A stretch of 64,000 nucleotides of DNA from SW10 sp965657795. GTDB taxonomy: Bacteria > Verrucomicrobiota > Verrucomicrobiia > Verrucomicrobiales > Akkermansiaceae. The stretch covers positions 68,243 to 132,242 of the forward strand of contig CBFHQJ010000003.1 in NCBI GenBank assembly GCA_965657795.1. Direction: 5' to 3'. Shown here piece by piece: positions 35,611 through 44,466 of the stretch (position 1 is its first letter; every line of letters begins with the position of its first letter). Position numbers and translations under genes: made by a program. Under the pieces are notes generated by a model, which saw nothing but the letters and a program-made list of their open reading frames with translations, did no database searches and had not been told where the DNA came from.

Positions 35611-36263
35611 ACTTCAGAGTCCTCAATTTTCAAAGGCCGTGCTCCGTCAGGATCTCGGCCTTTTTGTTGGGGGGGGTCCTTGATTCGTTTTTGAAATTCT
35701 TCGCGCTCTTGATGACGCTTTTGATCTTCGGGAAAGCTCGTGAGAGCTCTATGCAGAGAGAAGCTTCCAAGTGCCAGGAAAAGGCTGTAGGTTGCCAGGT
35801 TTCCTTGAATGACCGCTTTGGAAATCTCGGCGGGGGCGTGGTCTGGCAAGTTGCCCCTGATGGTGCGTCTCTCGATCCAAACCGACCCGAGCCAGAATGG
35901 AATTAAGGACACGATGGATGCTGCGGCGCGGCCGATCTTGGTCCACTCATCCGGGAGTAATCCGCCAAACAAAAAGATTTGCAGAAGGGTTGATCGGACT
36001 GCGGGGTGATCCATGAGCCCGAGGGCATCGAGTCCGATTGAGATAGGAAGAAGTCCAACTGACCAGAGAAGCCATGCAAAAGGGATGCCAACAAGAGTCG
36101 ATTTCCAATTAGCCCCCATGGCTAGCGCGTAAGATCTACGAAATCCGATGGTTAGCCTACGCGCGAGAAACCAGGCTTCAATGCCCGCGATGATGAGAAT
36201 GCCAAATGCCGTTGCGAAGCTATGGGGGAAAAAGGCAGGAAGTGCGACATTGGCGACGATCAT
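35607..36263 (-). CDS. Multi-pass membrane protein of unknown function
   Basis: The protein has 218 residues with about four to five hydrophobic helices (AFGILIIAGIEAWFL, then VGIPFAWLLWSVGLLPI, and LATYSLFLALGSFSL) and a charged C-terminal tail. I recognise no family. Its start overlaps the stop of the 36260 gene (ATGA), so the two are cotranslated. Its stop codon shares a CTAG with the stop of the convergent cytochrome gene. Confidence 0.7.
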   Translation of the reverse strand: MIVANVALPAFFPHSFATAFGILIIAGIEAWFLARRLTIGFRRSYALAMGANWKSTLVGIPFAWLLWSVGLLPISIGLDALGLMDHPAVRSTLLQIFLFGGLLPDEWTKIGRAAASIVSLIPFWLGSVWIERRTIRGNLPDHAPAEISKAVIQGNLATYSLFLALGSFSLHRALTSFPEDQKRHQEREEFQKRIKDPPQQKGRDPDGARPLKIEDSEV

Positions 36264-36526
36264 TTTCGTGAGCCTACGAGGTAGCGGATGAGATGAAGTA
36301 AGCCGGAGTAGCGAAAATTCGGATCTGCGTAGTGGTGCAGGACATAGAATGCGAAGTAGTAGAATCGTGAGAAGGCCCAGATGGCAATCAGGAGTAGGGT
36401 CAAAGTGGTCCAGTCGGGCGATTTGACGATCAGGAGCCCTGCCGCGAGTGACCCTAGGCTGAGAAAGAGGAGGCCCTTTAGTTTAAGGATTGCAGGGTTC
36501 TTAATGTCCATGGATTTATCGATCAT
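36260..36526 (-). CDS. Small membrane protein of unknown function
   Basis: The protein has about 88 residues from the ATG at 36526; a TTG start at 36553 would overlap the methyltransferase gene. It has two hydrophobic helices (LLFLSLGSLAAGLLIV and TLLLIAIWAFSRFYYFAFYVL). It ends YLVGSRK. It lies between a MidA-like gene and another membrane protein on the same strand, and all three are probably one transcript. Confidence 0.7.
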   Translation of the reverse strand: MIDKSMDIKNPAILKLKGLLFLSLGSLAAGLLIVKSPDWTTLTLLLIAIWAFSRFYYFAFYVLHHYADPNFRYSGLLHLIRYLVGSRK

Positions 36527-36545
36527 GATAGCGCCATTGTCGTTT

Positions 36546-37673
36546 CTAGTCAAAAACGGTGGCGGGATCGACGTCGCCCTTGGTCATTTCGAGCGCGTAG
36601 AATCGGCTGCCAAACTGGGAAGGGTGAATGAGGGTTTGGAATTGTCCGACTTCCTGCGGGGTTGGGCGGGAGAGGAGCCAATTCTTGCCGCAGTAGGTGA
36701 GGTAGCGACTTTGGTGCATGGCGGGATGAGTTTGTAAACCGAGTGAGGCGGCGATTTTTTCAACCGCGCTGAAGTTGACGTCGGCGGTGAGGTCCTGCTC
36801 CCCGGGATTATCGAGTGGGTGGACGTTGGATCGCTGTTGGGAATAGCAACGAAGAGTGCCGGCGGTTCGGGCCGGGTGGTACAAAGTTTCTTCATCAAGT
36901 CCGTAGTCGATCCAGATGAAGAGGGCTTTTTTGAAGATTCCGGCAAGCGGCTTCAGGAAAGAAGAAAGATCGGGAGGACCTTCGGTGACATAGTCTTCCG
37001 GCAGATTGGCTGGCAGAGGAGGCGAGGCAGGTCGGGTTTCCCAGTCGAGCGAGTCGCCATCGGATGCGACGAGTGCTTCGTGCCACTTATCGCCTGATTT
37101 TAGATACAAGGGAACGGGAAGGGCATCGAGGATCTCGTTGGCGACCAAAGCTCCAATTTCGGCATTTACCTCCTTGGGCGTGGCAATGACGGAGGCTTCT
37201 TCCTGAAGTTTTTCCTGAAGCAACTTGCGTCGCACGGGGAGAGGTTCATGGACGAGGTAGTTGACCGCGCGCGCGAAATTGGGATCGAGGGCTCGAATGG
37301 CTTCGAGGATATCGAGGCAAAGAGTGCCATCGTGAGCACCGGGTTCCAGAATGGTGAAGATTTTCGGAGATCCGTTGGCTTGCCAGAACTTGTGAAGCCG
37401 GTGGGCGAGGAGCTTTCCGAAGACCGGTCCGACCGAGACGCTGGTGATGAAATCGCCCTTTTTTGAGACAACCGGGACTTTTGGTCGGGCGTAGTAGCCT
37501 AATCCGGGGTGGTAGAGGCACTTCGCCATGTAGTTGGCAAAAGAAATTGGGCCGGATTCGGCAATTTCAGCCTGGATGAGACGGCCCAAGTCAGTAGTTG
37601 CCCCCGCGGCTGATCGGGGGTAAGGAAATGCCTGCTGCAGGCCAGTTAAATTGACGGGTTCGCGAGACATCAT
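36546..37673 (-). CDS. MidA/NDUFAF7-like SAM-dependent methyltransferase
   Basis: The protein has about 375 residues. The start is uncertain: ATG at 37673 or 37670, or TTG inside the first conserved segment. The family opening is LIQAEIAESGPISFANYMAK, then CLYHPGLGYYA and GDFITSVSVGPVFGKLLA. The SAM-binding loop is ILEPGAHDGTLCLDIL. Later blocks include LVANEILDALPVPLY and WIDYGLDEETLY. Human NDUFAF7 methylates an arginine of complex I subunit NDUFS2. Bacterial members are less studied. The start region overlaps the divergent PBP start. Confidence 0.85.
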   Translation of the reverse strand: MMSREPVNLTGLQQAFPYPRSAAGATTDLGRLIQAEIAESGPISFANYMAKCLYHPGLGYYARPKVPVVSKKGDFITSVSVGPVFGKLLAHRLHKFWQANGSPKIFTILEPGAHDGTLCLDILEAIRALDPNFARAVNYLVHEPLPVRRKLLQEKLQEEASVIATPKEVNAEIGALVANEILDALPVPLYLKSGDKWHEALVASDGDSLDWETRPASPPLPANLPEDYVTEGPPDLSSFLKPLAGIFKKALFIWIDYGLDEETLYHPARTAGTLRCYSQQRSNVHPLDNPGEQDLTADVNFSAVEKIAASLGLQTHPAMHQSRYLTYCGKNWLLSRPTPQEVGQFQTLIHPSQFGSRFYALEMTKGDVDPATVFD

Positions 37674-40167
37674 GTATGGAACAAGGAACAAGAGGGCAAG
37701 GCGCTGGTTTTTCAAGCGAAAGGGTTTTTGGATCTTTTGCTTGTTGTGCCTAATCGCGGCTGGCGTCGCAGCTCACTATGGGAACAAGAAACTCGATCCA
37801 TATCGTGAGATCGCGGCTGAGTATGATCTCACGCGCGTGGGCGAAAAGGAGGAGATGAGCATTATTCACGATCGTGGAGGGGTGGAGATAGGCACGATGT
37901 TTGTGGAAAATCGATTTTCGATCCCACTGGACGAAATCCCTCCGGTTTTTGTGGATGCGGTTTTGGCGCAGGAGGATCAGAGATTTTATGAACACGATGG
38001 CGTCGACTGGGTTGGGGTGGCCCGTGCGGCATGGCTGAATCTTCAAAGCGGGTCGATTACACAGGGAGCGGGAACGATTACGATGCAGCTCGCGCGGAAA
38101 TCCTTTGATTTGCTGGGGGAGGCGCGGCGTCGTGAGTGGTCCGGCTATGAGCGCAAGGTGGTGGAGGCCTTTGTTGCGCTCCGAATTGAGGAACACTTTC
38201 GGGGCCAGTTGGAGTCGGATTATCCCAATGACGAAGACGCTCGCAAAAAAGCCGCCAAGGAGGATATCCTTGAAATGTATTTGAATCTGGTGCCATTTGG
38301 CTCCGGTTTTTACGGGGTAAGATCTGCCTCTCTGGGGTATTTCGGAAAGGAGCCAAAGGATCTGACAATTTCGGAATCAGCTTCTATTGTGGCGTGCCTC
38401 AAGAATCCGCAGCGGATCTCGCCCCTCAATAGTCTTGAGGAAAACAAGACGAACCGTGACATGGTGCTGACCCGAATGGCGCTCGAGGGGATGATTTCCG
38501 AGGCTGACCGGGATAAGATGATCGCCAAGCCCGTGGTGTTGAACCCCAATCCGATTCGTCGGGGGAAGTCATTCCTCTATGAGATCGTGGCTGAGCAAGC
38601 CCGTGATTTAGTCGGCGAAGAAGCGCTCTCCCGCGGAGGTTATATCATCCGGACGACGATCGACGCCGCAGTGCAGCGGGCGGCGGAAGAGAAAATGGCC
38701 CAACAGCTTTTGCAGGTGGAGACTCAGGAAGGTTACAAGCACCCGAGATATTCGGATTATGATAAGGAAAAAGGGCCGCCAAAATACCTTCAAGGCGCCA
38801 CTTTAATGATGGATCACGAGACCGGTGAAGTGATCGCGCACGTCGGTGGTCGCAATTATGCTCACTCGCAATACGACTTTATCGAGAACGGGAGTCGCCC
38901 GCTGGGAACGGCGTTTTTTCCTTTTGTTTATGCCACTGGTTTCGAGAACGGCCGTCATCCGGCAACCATGGTGGTGGATGAGCAGATGGATCTGCGCAAG
39001 CTCCAGGTAGGGGGACTCGAAGGGGTGGCCGGAGAGTGGGGGATGGAAATTGCCAATCCGGGATATGAGGGGAAAATCACTTCTCGTCGGGCTTTGGCGG
39101 TATCGAAAATTGCGGCAACGGTGGAACTCGGCCAGCAGATCGGCTTGTCCAACGTGCACCAGGTTTCGGAGAATTTTGGATTCAACCTTCCTGCCGACAA
39201 GCTTTTGAATCGAATGATTGTGGGTTTTGACAATGTCAGTATGCCTGAGGTCGTTTCCGCTTATTCCACCTTTCCGCGCGGAGGGAGCCGAATTACGGCA
39301 AGACATTACATTTTGGAGATTCGGGATATCGACGGAAAGATCGTTTATCCGCTGGGTGGCAATGGTCCGGTTCTGGAGACCAAGGAGGTTTGTTCCGATG
39401 CTGCCGCTTTTCAGGTTCACAGCGTTCTTAATGATGTGATGAGAAACGGTAACCTTGCGGAGTCGGCCAAAGGGTTGAAGTCGGGCTTGTTGCTGGGAGG
39501 AGGTAAAACCGGAACTCCTTATGGGCTCACTGATTCGTGGATGGTCGGCTACAACAGTCGGATTACTTGTGCGGTTTGGGTCGGTTTTTATGAGGGAGGG
39601 CGCGAGGCCATTCATGAGACTGCTTTTGCCAAAAACGTGGCATATCCCATTTGGGAAGATATGATGAATGCTTCCCATCCGTCTTTTGCTGGTCGGGAAA
39701 TTCTCCCTCCGGATTCAGTTGAGAAGGTGTCGATCTGTCGCGTTTCCGGAATGCGTCCAATCGGCTATTGCAATGAGTCTTTCGTGGATCCAGTGACGGG
39801 CCAGATCAGCTTCCCGACTACAAGTTACAAGGAGTATCTGCGAAAGGGACAGGAGATGGGGATTTGCGCCATTCACGGTAGCGGAATCGACATCAATGCT
39901 TTGGCGGAGCAAGCCCAGGTTCGTGATACGATCAATGCAATTCCCATAAAGGCCAAGGTGCCTCTTCTTCTTGGTTTCGATCCCTACAATAGCGAAACTC
40001 CGACTTTGGGGATTAAGGATGACAGCGCCGAGGCCTGGATTTCTGATGATGAAGTTTTGATTGTGGAAGACCAAGTGAGGGGAGAGAGTGAAGCTTTGTT
40101 GACGTTGCCGTTGCCCCCGCGGTTTGATCTTCCTGCCCCGGATCCCGATGCCCTGAGCAACAATTAA
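37672..40167 (+). CDS. Class A penicillin-binding protein with degenerate transpeptidase site
   Basis: The protein has about 831 residues. I take the ATG at 37672 because it leads directly into a basic tail and membrane helix (GFWIFCLLCLIAAGVAAHYG). The GT51 glycosyltransferase (about 60-250) is intact: EDQRFYEHDGVDWVG with the catalytic Glu, GAGTITMQLARK, and YLNLVPFGSGFYGVRSASLGYFG. The transpeptidase domain (about 310-660) keeps KTGT (GGGKTGTPYGLTDSWMVGY). However the S-x-x-K nucleophile motif reads GTAFFPFVY (Ser to Thr, Lys to Phe) and the S-x-N motif reads SKI. Cross-linking activity is therefore doubtful. A Cys-containing C-terminal extension follows. Confidence 0.88.
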   Translation: MYGTRNKRARRWFFKRKGFWIFCLLCLIAAGVAAHYGNKKLDPYREIAAEYDLTRVGEKEEMSIIHDRGGVEIGTMFVENRFSIPLDEIPPVFVDAVLAQEDQRFYEHDGVDWVGVARAAWLNLQSGSITQGAGTITMQLARKSFDLLGEARRREWSGYERKVVEAFVALRIEEHFRGQLESDYPNDEDARKKAAKEDILEMYLNLVPFGSGFYGVRSASLGYFGKEPKDLTISESASIVACLKNPQRISPLNSLEENKTNRDMVLTRMALEGMISEADRDKMIAKPVVLNPNPIRRGKSFLYEIVAEQARDLVGEEALSRGGYIIRTTIDAAVQRAAEEKMAQQLLQVETQEGYKHPRYSDYDKEKGPPKYLQGATLMMDHETGEVIAHVGGRNYAHSQYDFIENGSRPLGTAFFPFVYATGFENGRHPATMVVDEQMDLRKLQVGGLEGVAGEWGMEIANPGYEGKITSRRALAVSKIAATVELGQQIGLSNVHQVSENFGFNLPADKLLNRMIVGFDNVSMPEVVSAYSTFPRGGSRITARHYILEIRDIDGKIVYPLGGNGPVLETKEVCSDAAAFQVHSVLNDVMRNGNLAESAKGLKSGLLLGGGKTGTPYGLTDSWMVGYNSRITCAVWVGFYEGGREAIHETAFAKNVAYPIWEDMMNASHPSFAGREILPPDSVEKVSICRVSGMRPIGYCNESFVDPVTGQISFPTTSYKEYLRKGQEMGICAIHGSGIDINALAEQAQVRDTINAIPIKAKVPLLLGFDPYNSETPTLGIKDDSAEAWISDDEVLIVEDQVRGESEALLTLPLPPRFDLPAPDPDALSNN

Positions 40168-40174
40168 TATAATC

Positions 40175-41407
40175 ATGAGTGAGACAGCTTCTGCTAATCG
40201 CTGGATCCCGTTCCAGTGTCCTTCGTGTTTCGGCCTTTTCAGGATTAAGAAAAGCCAAGTGGGGCAGACTGGGCGCTGTCCCGTTTGCAGCGCTGCGGTG
40301 CAGTCAACTGAAAGGGGGGATCCCGCCGGTCTTGAACAGGTAGCTACCCAAATGGTGGAAGATGATAATCTTCTTGATAAGGTGGCAGTGGCCCAGGAGA
40401 TGACACCCGAGGAGATTGAAAAACTGGAAGCTTCCCGGAAGATCCGTCGTCGTCAGTATGTCGGAGAGGAGGCGGAAGGAATTGCCTGGGAAGAGGAAGT
40501 AGCTCAGGACGACTCCAATGAAGTCTCGTGGAAGATGGTGGTCAGTATCATTCTCTCGGCTCTCGTTCTTCTCGCTTTGAGTATTTTTTACTATCAGCGT
40601 TCGGGAGCAAATCCCATCACCGGGTCCAACGAGCCGGTCATTGATCGTGAAAAAGCGGATGCTTTGCTCGACGAAATTGAGGCGGCGGAACGCAATACCA
40701 AGAAAGTTGAGGAAGGCGACATGGCGGCCAAAACCGTCGATGATTACAAAAAATTCGATATGGTGAAGTTGGAGGAGGCGATCAAAAATTTCGTGACCGC
40801 GGAGTCTCCCGAGGAGCGCAAGAAGTTCATTCGCGATGCTCAAAGAGTTGGGCCGGCGCTCGAGGCCTATTACAAAAAGGTGGAGTATGAGCCCGAGGGG
40901 TTTGAGAGTTTGAACAAATTGGAGGTTTCGTATCGTGGTGAGCTTCTCACAACGCTGGTGACCACCGCGGATTTCTTGTCTTCACCGATCGCAGTTGAAC
41001 GGATTGTTGATGGCGAGAAGGAAAGCTATAAGGTGGATTGGAAAAGTTGGGTAGGCTATTGCGATTTTACTCCGGAGGAAATGAGAGAGAAGAAGCCGGA
41101 TACTCCGTTTCTCATGAGAGTCATTGTGGAGCCGGCCAACTACTATAACTATGGTTTTTCAAATGATCGTAAATGGCGTTCTTTGGGGCTGGAACTGCGC
41201 GATTCTGTTTATTCGTTTTTGGGCTACGTTGCCAGGGACTCGGAGGTGGACAAACGGTTCCGCCTGATGATGAAGAATACGCAAGGAGTGCCCTGCTTGA
41301 TCAAAGTAGTCTACCCAAGGGGATCCCGAGCCAAGGATCAGGTTGAGATTCTTGAAATCGTGGCGGAGGGGTGGGTGACAAATCTCGAGGAAAAGGAAAA
41401 TGAGTGA
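40175..41407 (+). CDS. Zinc-ribbon membrane protein of unknown function
   Basis: The protein has 410 residues. An N-terminal zinc ribbon covers about 13-40 (QCPSCFGLFRIKKSQVGQTG, then CPVC), similar to the MJ0042/zinc-ribbon type. An acidic linker follows, then one membrane helix (about 123-145, VVSIILSALVLLALSIFYY). A soluble domain of about 260 residues on the far side contains FLMRVIVEPANYYNYGF. I recognise no family. It follows the PBP gene closely and its stop overlaps the next start, so a link with the envelope is possible. Confidence 0.7.
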   Translation: MSETASANRWIPFQCPSCFGLFRIKKSQVGQTGRCPVCSAAVQSTERGDPAGLEQVATQMVEDDNLLDKVAVAQEMTPEEIEKLEASRKIRRRQYVGEEAEGIAWEEEVAQDDSNEVSWKMVVSIILSALVLLALSIFYYQRSGANPITGSNEPVIDREKADALLDEIEAAERNTKKVEEGDMAAKTVDDYKKFDMVKLEEAIKNFVTAESPEERKKFIRDAQRVGPALEAYYKKVEYEPEGFESLNKLEVSYRGELLTTLVTTADFLSSPIAVERIVDGEKESYKVDWKSWVGYCDFTPEEMREKKPDTPFLMRVIVEPANYYNYGFSNDRKWRSLGLELRDSVYSFLGYVARDSEVDKRFRLMMKNTQGVPCLIKVVYPRGSRAKDQVEILEIVAEGWVTNLEEKENE

Positions 41408-42794
41408 ACCTTTCGACACGCCTGAAGACAAGGCGCTGAAGATGAATCTCGATACGTCGATATACGGCACCTTTGCCGAGATCGGAGCGGGGCAGGAAGT
41501 CGCTAATTGGTTTTTTAGGGCATCGGCGACAGCCGGGACGGTCGCCAAATCCATCTCAGCCTACGACATGACGATCAGCGATGCGCTTTACGGTAAGACC
41601 AGGCGCTATGTCTCCCAAGAGCGGGTCGTTGATATGGTCAACTATGAGTATGAGTTGCTTGAAAAACGGCTCAGTAAACCGCGGGGCAAGGAGTCCCGTT
41701 TTTTTGCCTTTGCCAACACGGTGAGGGCGAGGGGGTATCAGGACACTGCGGAGTGTCACGGATGGTTGGCAATTCGTTTTCAGAGCCAGCCGGGAAGGCC
41801 GTCGGGGACGATCGTTCTACACGTCAATCTGCTCGATCATGAAAACGTTGACCAGATGGAAGCTCTTGGGATTTTGGGCGTTAACCTGATCGATGCGTCT
41901 TACCATCAGGGCGGGAATCTAAGGGGGTTCGTCAGCTCACTCACGGAGTTCATCGCTCCTGGTCGTATCGAAATCGATATGCTCAGGTTTGAAGGAAAGC
42001 CGTTCGAGATGGTTGATAACCGGATCTGCGCGCTCGAGTTGGTGCGACAGGGTATGTCTCCCGCCACCGTCTTTCTTCCCGACGGAGAAGTCGTGCAAGC
42101 CGCCGAGGCTTTCTATAAAACTCCGCTCTTGATTCTCCGGGGAAGCTTTTTGCCGGTGACCAATCTGCATCTCGATATGCTGAATCAGGCTGGCAAGGTT
42201 TTCCCGCCAAAGGGTGATTCAGAGGGTTTGCGACCATGCCGCGAGGTGTGCGAGGTTTCGCTCAGCAATCTTCTCCGGAATGGCGAAGTTGACTTGTTGT
42301 CCTTCCTGGATCGTGCCGACGCCCTTCAGGCGATGGGCAAGGTGGTCATGGTTTCGAACTGCCCGGAATTCCATCGGGTGGCAGCCCTGCTTCGGAGATT
42401 TACGAAAGAACCCATCGGGATGATCTTGTCGATTGGGCTTTTGAATGAGCTGTTTAAAGAGAAGTGGTCAGATTCATTGGAAGGTGGAATATTGGAATCC
42501 TTTGGCCGCTTGTTCAAAAGCAAGCTGTCGTTGCTGGTTTATCCGTGGCGTAGTGGCAACAATGGAGAGTATGTGACCGCCGATAATTTCCGTGCGCCCG
42601 ATGGCTGGAAGAGTCTCTACGAGCACTTCCTTGAGAACGGCATGATTTCGGACATCGGATGCGGCGATGACAGGCTTCTTGAGATGACCGGGCGGAGTCT
42701 CTTGAAGGCGGCTGCCAATGGAGTAGAATGGGAAGAGTGGGTACCTGAAGAGGCCCGTGCTTTGGTGAGATCTTACATCAGCCACCTGAGATGA
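41400..42794 (+). CDS. Conserved cytoplasmic protein of unknown function (TonB-dependent-receptor misannotation family)
   Basis: The protein has 464 residues with no signal peptide or membrane helix. The N-terminal block is NLDTSIYGTFAEIGAGQEVA, then TAGTVAKSISAYDMTISDALYG and RRYVSQERVV. The later block is ALGILGVNLIDASY. I recall these conserved blocks from a broadly distributed family that databases sometimes call TonB-dependent receptor or nicotinate-nucleotide adenylyltransferase without basis. No catalytic motif is recognised. It overlaps the previous gene by 8 nt and the next by 4 nt. Confidence 0.75.
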   Translation: MSEPFDTPEDKALKMNLDTSIYGTFAEIGAGQEVANWFFRASATAGTVAKSISAYDMTISDALYGKTRRYVSQERVVDMVNYEYELLEKRLSKPRGKESRFFAFANTVRARGYQDTAECHGWLAIRFQSQPGRPSGTIVLHVNLLDHENVDQMEALGILGVNLIDASYHQGGNLRGFVSSLTEFIAPGRIEIDMLRFEGKPFEMVDNRICALELVRQGMSPATVFLPDGEVVQAAEAFYKTPLLILRGSFLPVTNLHLDMLNQAGKVFPPKGDSEGLRPCREVCEVSLSNLLRNGEVDLLSFLDRADALQAMGKVVMVSNCPEFHRVAALLRRFTKEPIGMILSIGLLNELFKEKWSDSLEGGILESFGRLFKSKLSLLVYPWRSGNNGEYVTADNFRAPDGWKSLYEHFLENGMISDIGCGDDRLLEMTGRSLLKAAANGVEWEEWVPEEARALVRSYISHLR

Positions 42795-43186
42795 TGCGAT
42801 TCGATTTGATGTTACTGGCCTTGCTGTCTGCGGTCCTGGGTTCGTGTTCTACTTCGACCGGTCGATCCTACCCATTGGCGGTTCGTGAAACGACTCGATT
42901 CCTTAGGTCAAATTCCCCAAAGGAGTTGTTTAATTTGAAGAAGCGGCAAACTGACGAAGGGATGGAGTTCTATTTCTGCGATGGCTCAAGGTGGGATAAG
43001 GCAGCGGTGGTGTTCCCTACCCGGGTAACGGTGGGCCTCAAATCAAAAAAAGAAGGGAAGCGTTCCGACTTGAAGCTTAGGGCGTATCAACAAGGTCTGT
43101 TTTTGAGCGGGAGGAAACGCGATTTTGAAGAGAAATGGAGGAGCGCAATTCTTTCCCACCTTCAAACGATTCAACCGGATTCCTGA
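42791..43186 (+). CDS. Small lipoprotein of unknown function
   Basis: The protein has 131 residues with a lipoprotein signal: LLALLSAVLGSC at residues 7-18, so Cys18 is the likely lipid anchor. The mature part is basic and beta-rich (FYFCDGSRWDKAAVVFPTRV). I recognise no family. Its start overlaps the preceding stop (ATGA), and the antiporter begins 2 nt after its stop. Confidence 0.72.
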   Translation: MMRFDLMLLALLSAVLGSCSTSTGRSYPLAVRETTRFLRSNSPKELFNLKKRQTDEGMEFYFCDGSRWDKAAVVFPTRVTVGLKSKKEGKRSDLKLRAYQQGLFLSGRKRDFEEKWRSAILSHLQTIQPDS

Positions 43187-43187
43187 T

Positions 43188-44450
43188 ATGAACATACTCG
43201 ATACTGCTGCGGTCTTGCTGACCCTTGCCGCTGTCTTTGGCTACATCAATCATCGCTGTTTTAAGCTGCCGACCAGCATTGGGATTCTCCTGATTGGCTT
43301 GGTTCTAAGTATGGCTCTGTTGCTTTTCGGCGGAGATACTCTTCGGGAAAGTGCGGATGAATTTGTCACTCGAATCGACTTCAATGAGACGGTGATGAAT
43401 GTCATGCTGAGCTTCCTGCTTTTTGCGGGTGCCTTGCATGTCAACCTCGGTGATCTCCGCGATCAGAAATGGGTGGTGGCGATTTTGGCAAGTGCAGGAT
43501 TATTGGTCTCTACCTTTCTGGTAGGGACGGCATCCTATTTCGTTTTTTCGTGGACCGGTCTCGATGTGCCATTTTTGTGGTGTTTGGTTTTCGGTGCCTT
43601 GATTTCGCCCACCGACCCGGTTGCTGTTCTTGGTATTCTGAAGAAGGTTGGGGTGCCCAAGTCTCTTGAGACCAAGATCACCGGGGAGTCATTGTTCAAC
43701 GATGGTGTCGGGGTGGTGGTCTATCTGGTTTTGGTGGGGCTGGCGGCAGGCCAGGCCGAGGCTTCGATTCTATCCGTCGGTGAGTTGTTCTTGGTCGAAG
43801 TTGGGGGTGGGATTTTGTTGGGAGGGGGCATCGGGTATGTGGCCTATTGGATGTTAAAAACGATCGATAACTACCAGGTCGAAATCCTAATTACGTTGGC
43901 TCTCGTGACCGGTGGATATCAGCTGGCTACAAGTTGGCACTTGAGTGGACCACTGGCGATGGTGGTAGCTGGTCTCATGATTGGAAATCATGGTCGCTTG
44001 ATGGCGATGAGCGATACCACCCGTGATCATCTCGATCTTTTCTGGGAGTTGATTGATGAGATTTTGAACGCTGTCTTGTTCCTTCTGATCGGACTTGAGA
44101 TTTTTGTGCTAACTTGGAGTGGGCAGGCTTTTGGCGCTGGCTTAATCCTGATCTTTGTGGTGTTGGCTTCGCGAATGATTGCGGTTTCTTTGCCAGTCGT
44201 AGTTCTCAAAAGAGCCCGGACATTCTCGCCGGGAATTGTCCGCATCTTGACCTGGGGTGGTTTGCGCGGCGGGATTTCGGTGGCTCTTGCTCTGGCCTTG
44301 CCAAAGGATGAGAGTCTGGCCGGCGAGTCCAGACAAGCGATCCTGATGGCGACCTACCTCGTCGTGATCTTCTCGATTGCGATCCAGGGATTGACACTCA
44401 AGCCTGTCATTTCGCGACTGCTCGCGAAAGGGGATGTCTCGGTGAAGTAG
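43188..44450 (+). CDS. Sodium:proton antiporter, CPA1 family
   Basis: The protein has 420 residues from the ATG at 43188; a longer frame reads through the lipoprotein gene. About 12 membrane helices are visible. The family signature SPTDPVAVLGILKKVGVPKS (about 145-165) and the ion-binding FNDG in GESLFNDGVGVVVYLVL (about 170-186) are present. WGGLRGGISVALALALP is the conserved late helix. It exchanges Na+ or K+ for protons across the inner membrane. It is the last gene of a probable four-gene operon. Confidence 0.9.
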   Translation: MNILDTAAVLLTLAAVFGYINHRCFKLPTSIGILLIGLVLSMALLLFGGDTLRESADEFVTRIDFNETVMNVMLSFLLFAGALHVNLGDLRDQKWVVAILASAGLLVSTFLVGTASYFVFSWTGLDVPFLWCLVFGALISPTDPVAVLGILKKVGVPKSLETKITGESLFNDGVGVVVYLVLVGLAAGQAEASILSVGELFLVEVGGGILLGGGIGYVAYWMLKTIDNYQVEILITLALVTGGYQLATSWHLSGPLAMVVAGLMIGNHGRLMAMSDTTRDHLDLFWELIDEILNAVLFLLIGLEIFVLTWSGQAFGAGLILIFVVLASRMIAVSLPVVVLKRARTFSPGIVRILTWGGLRGGISVALALALPKDESLAGESRQAILMATYLVVIFSIAIQGLTLKPVISRLLAKGDVSVK

Positions 44451-44466
44451 CCGGGTCCTCGGATGC

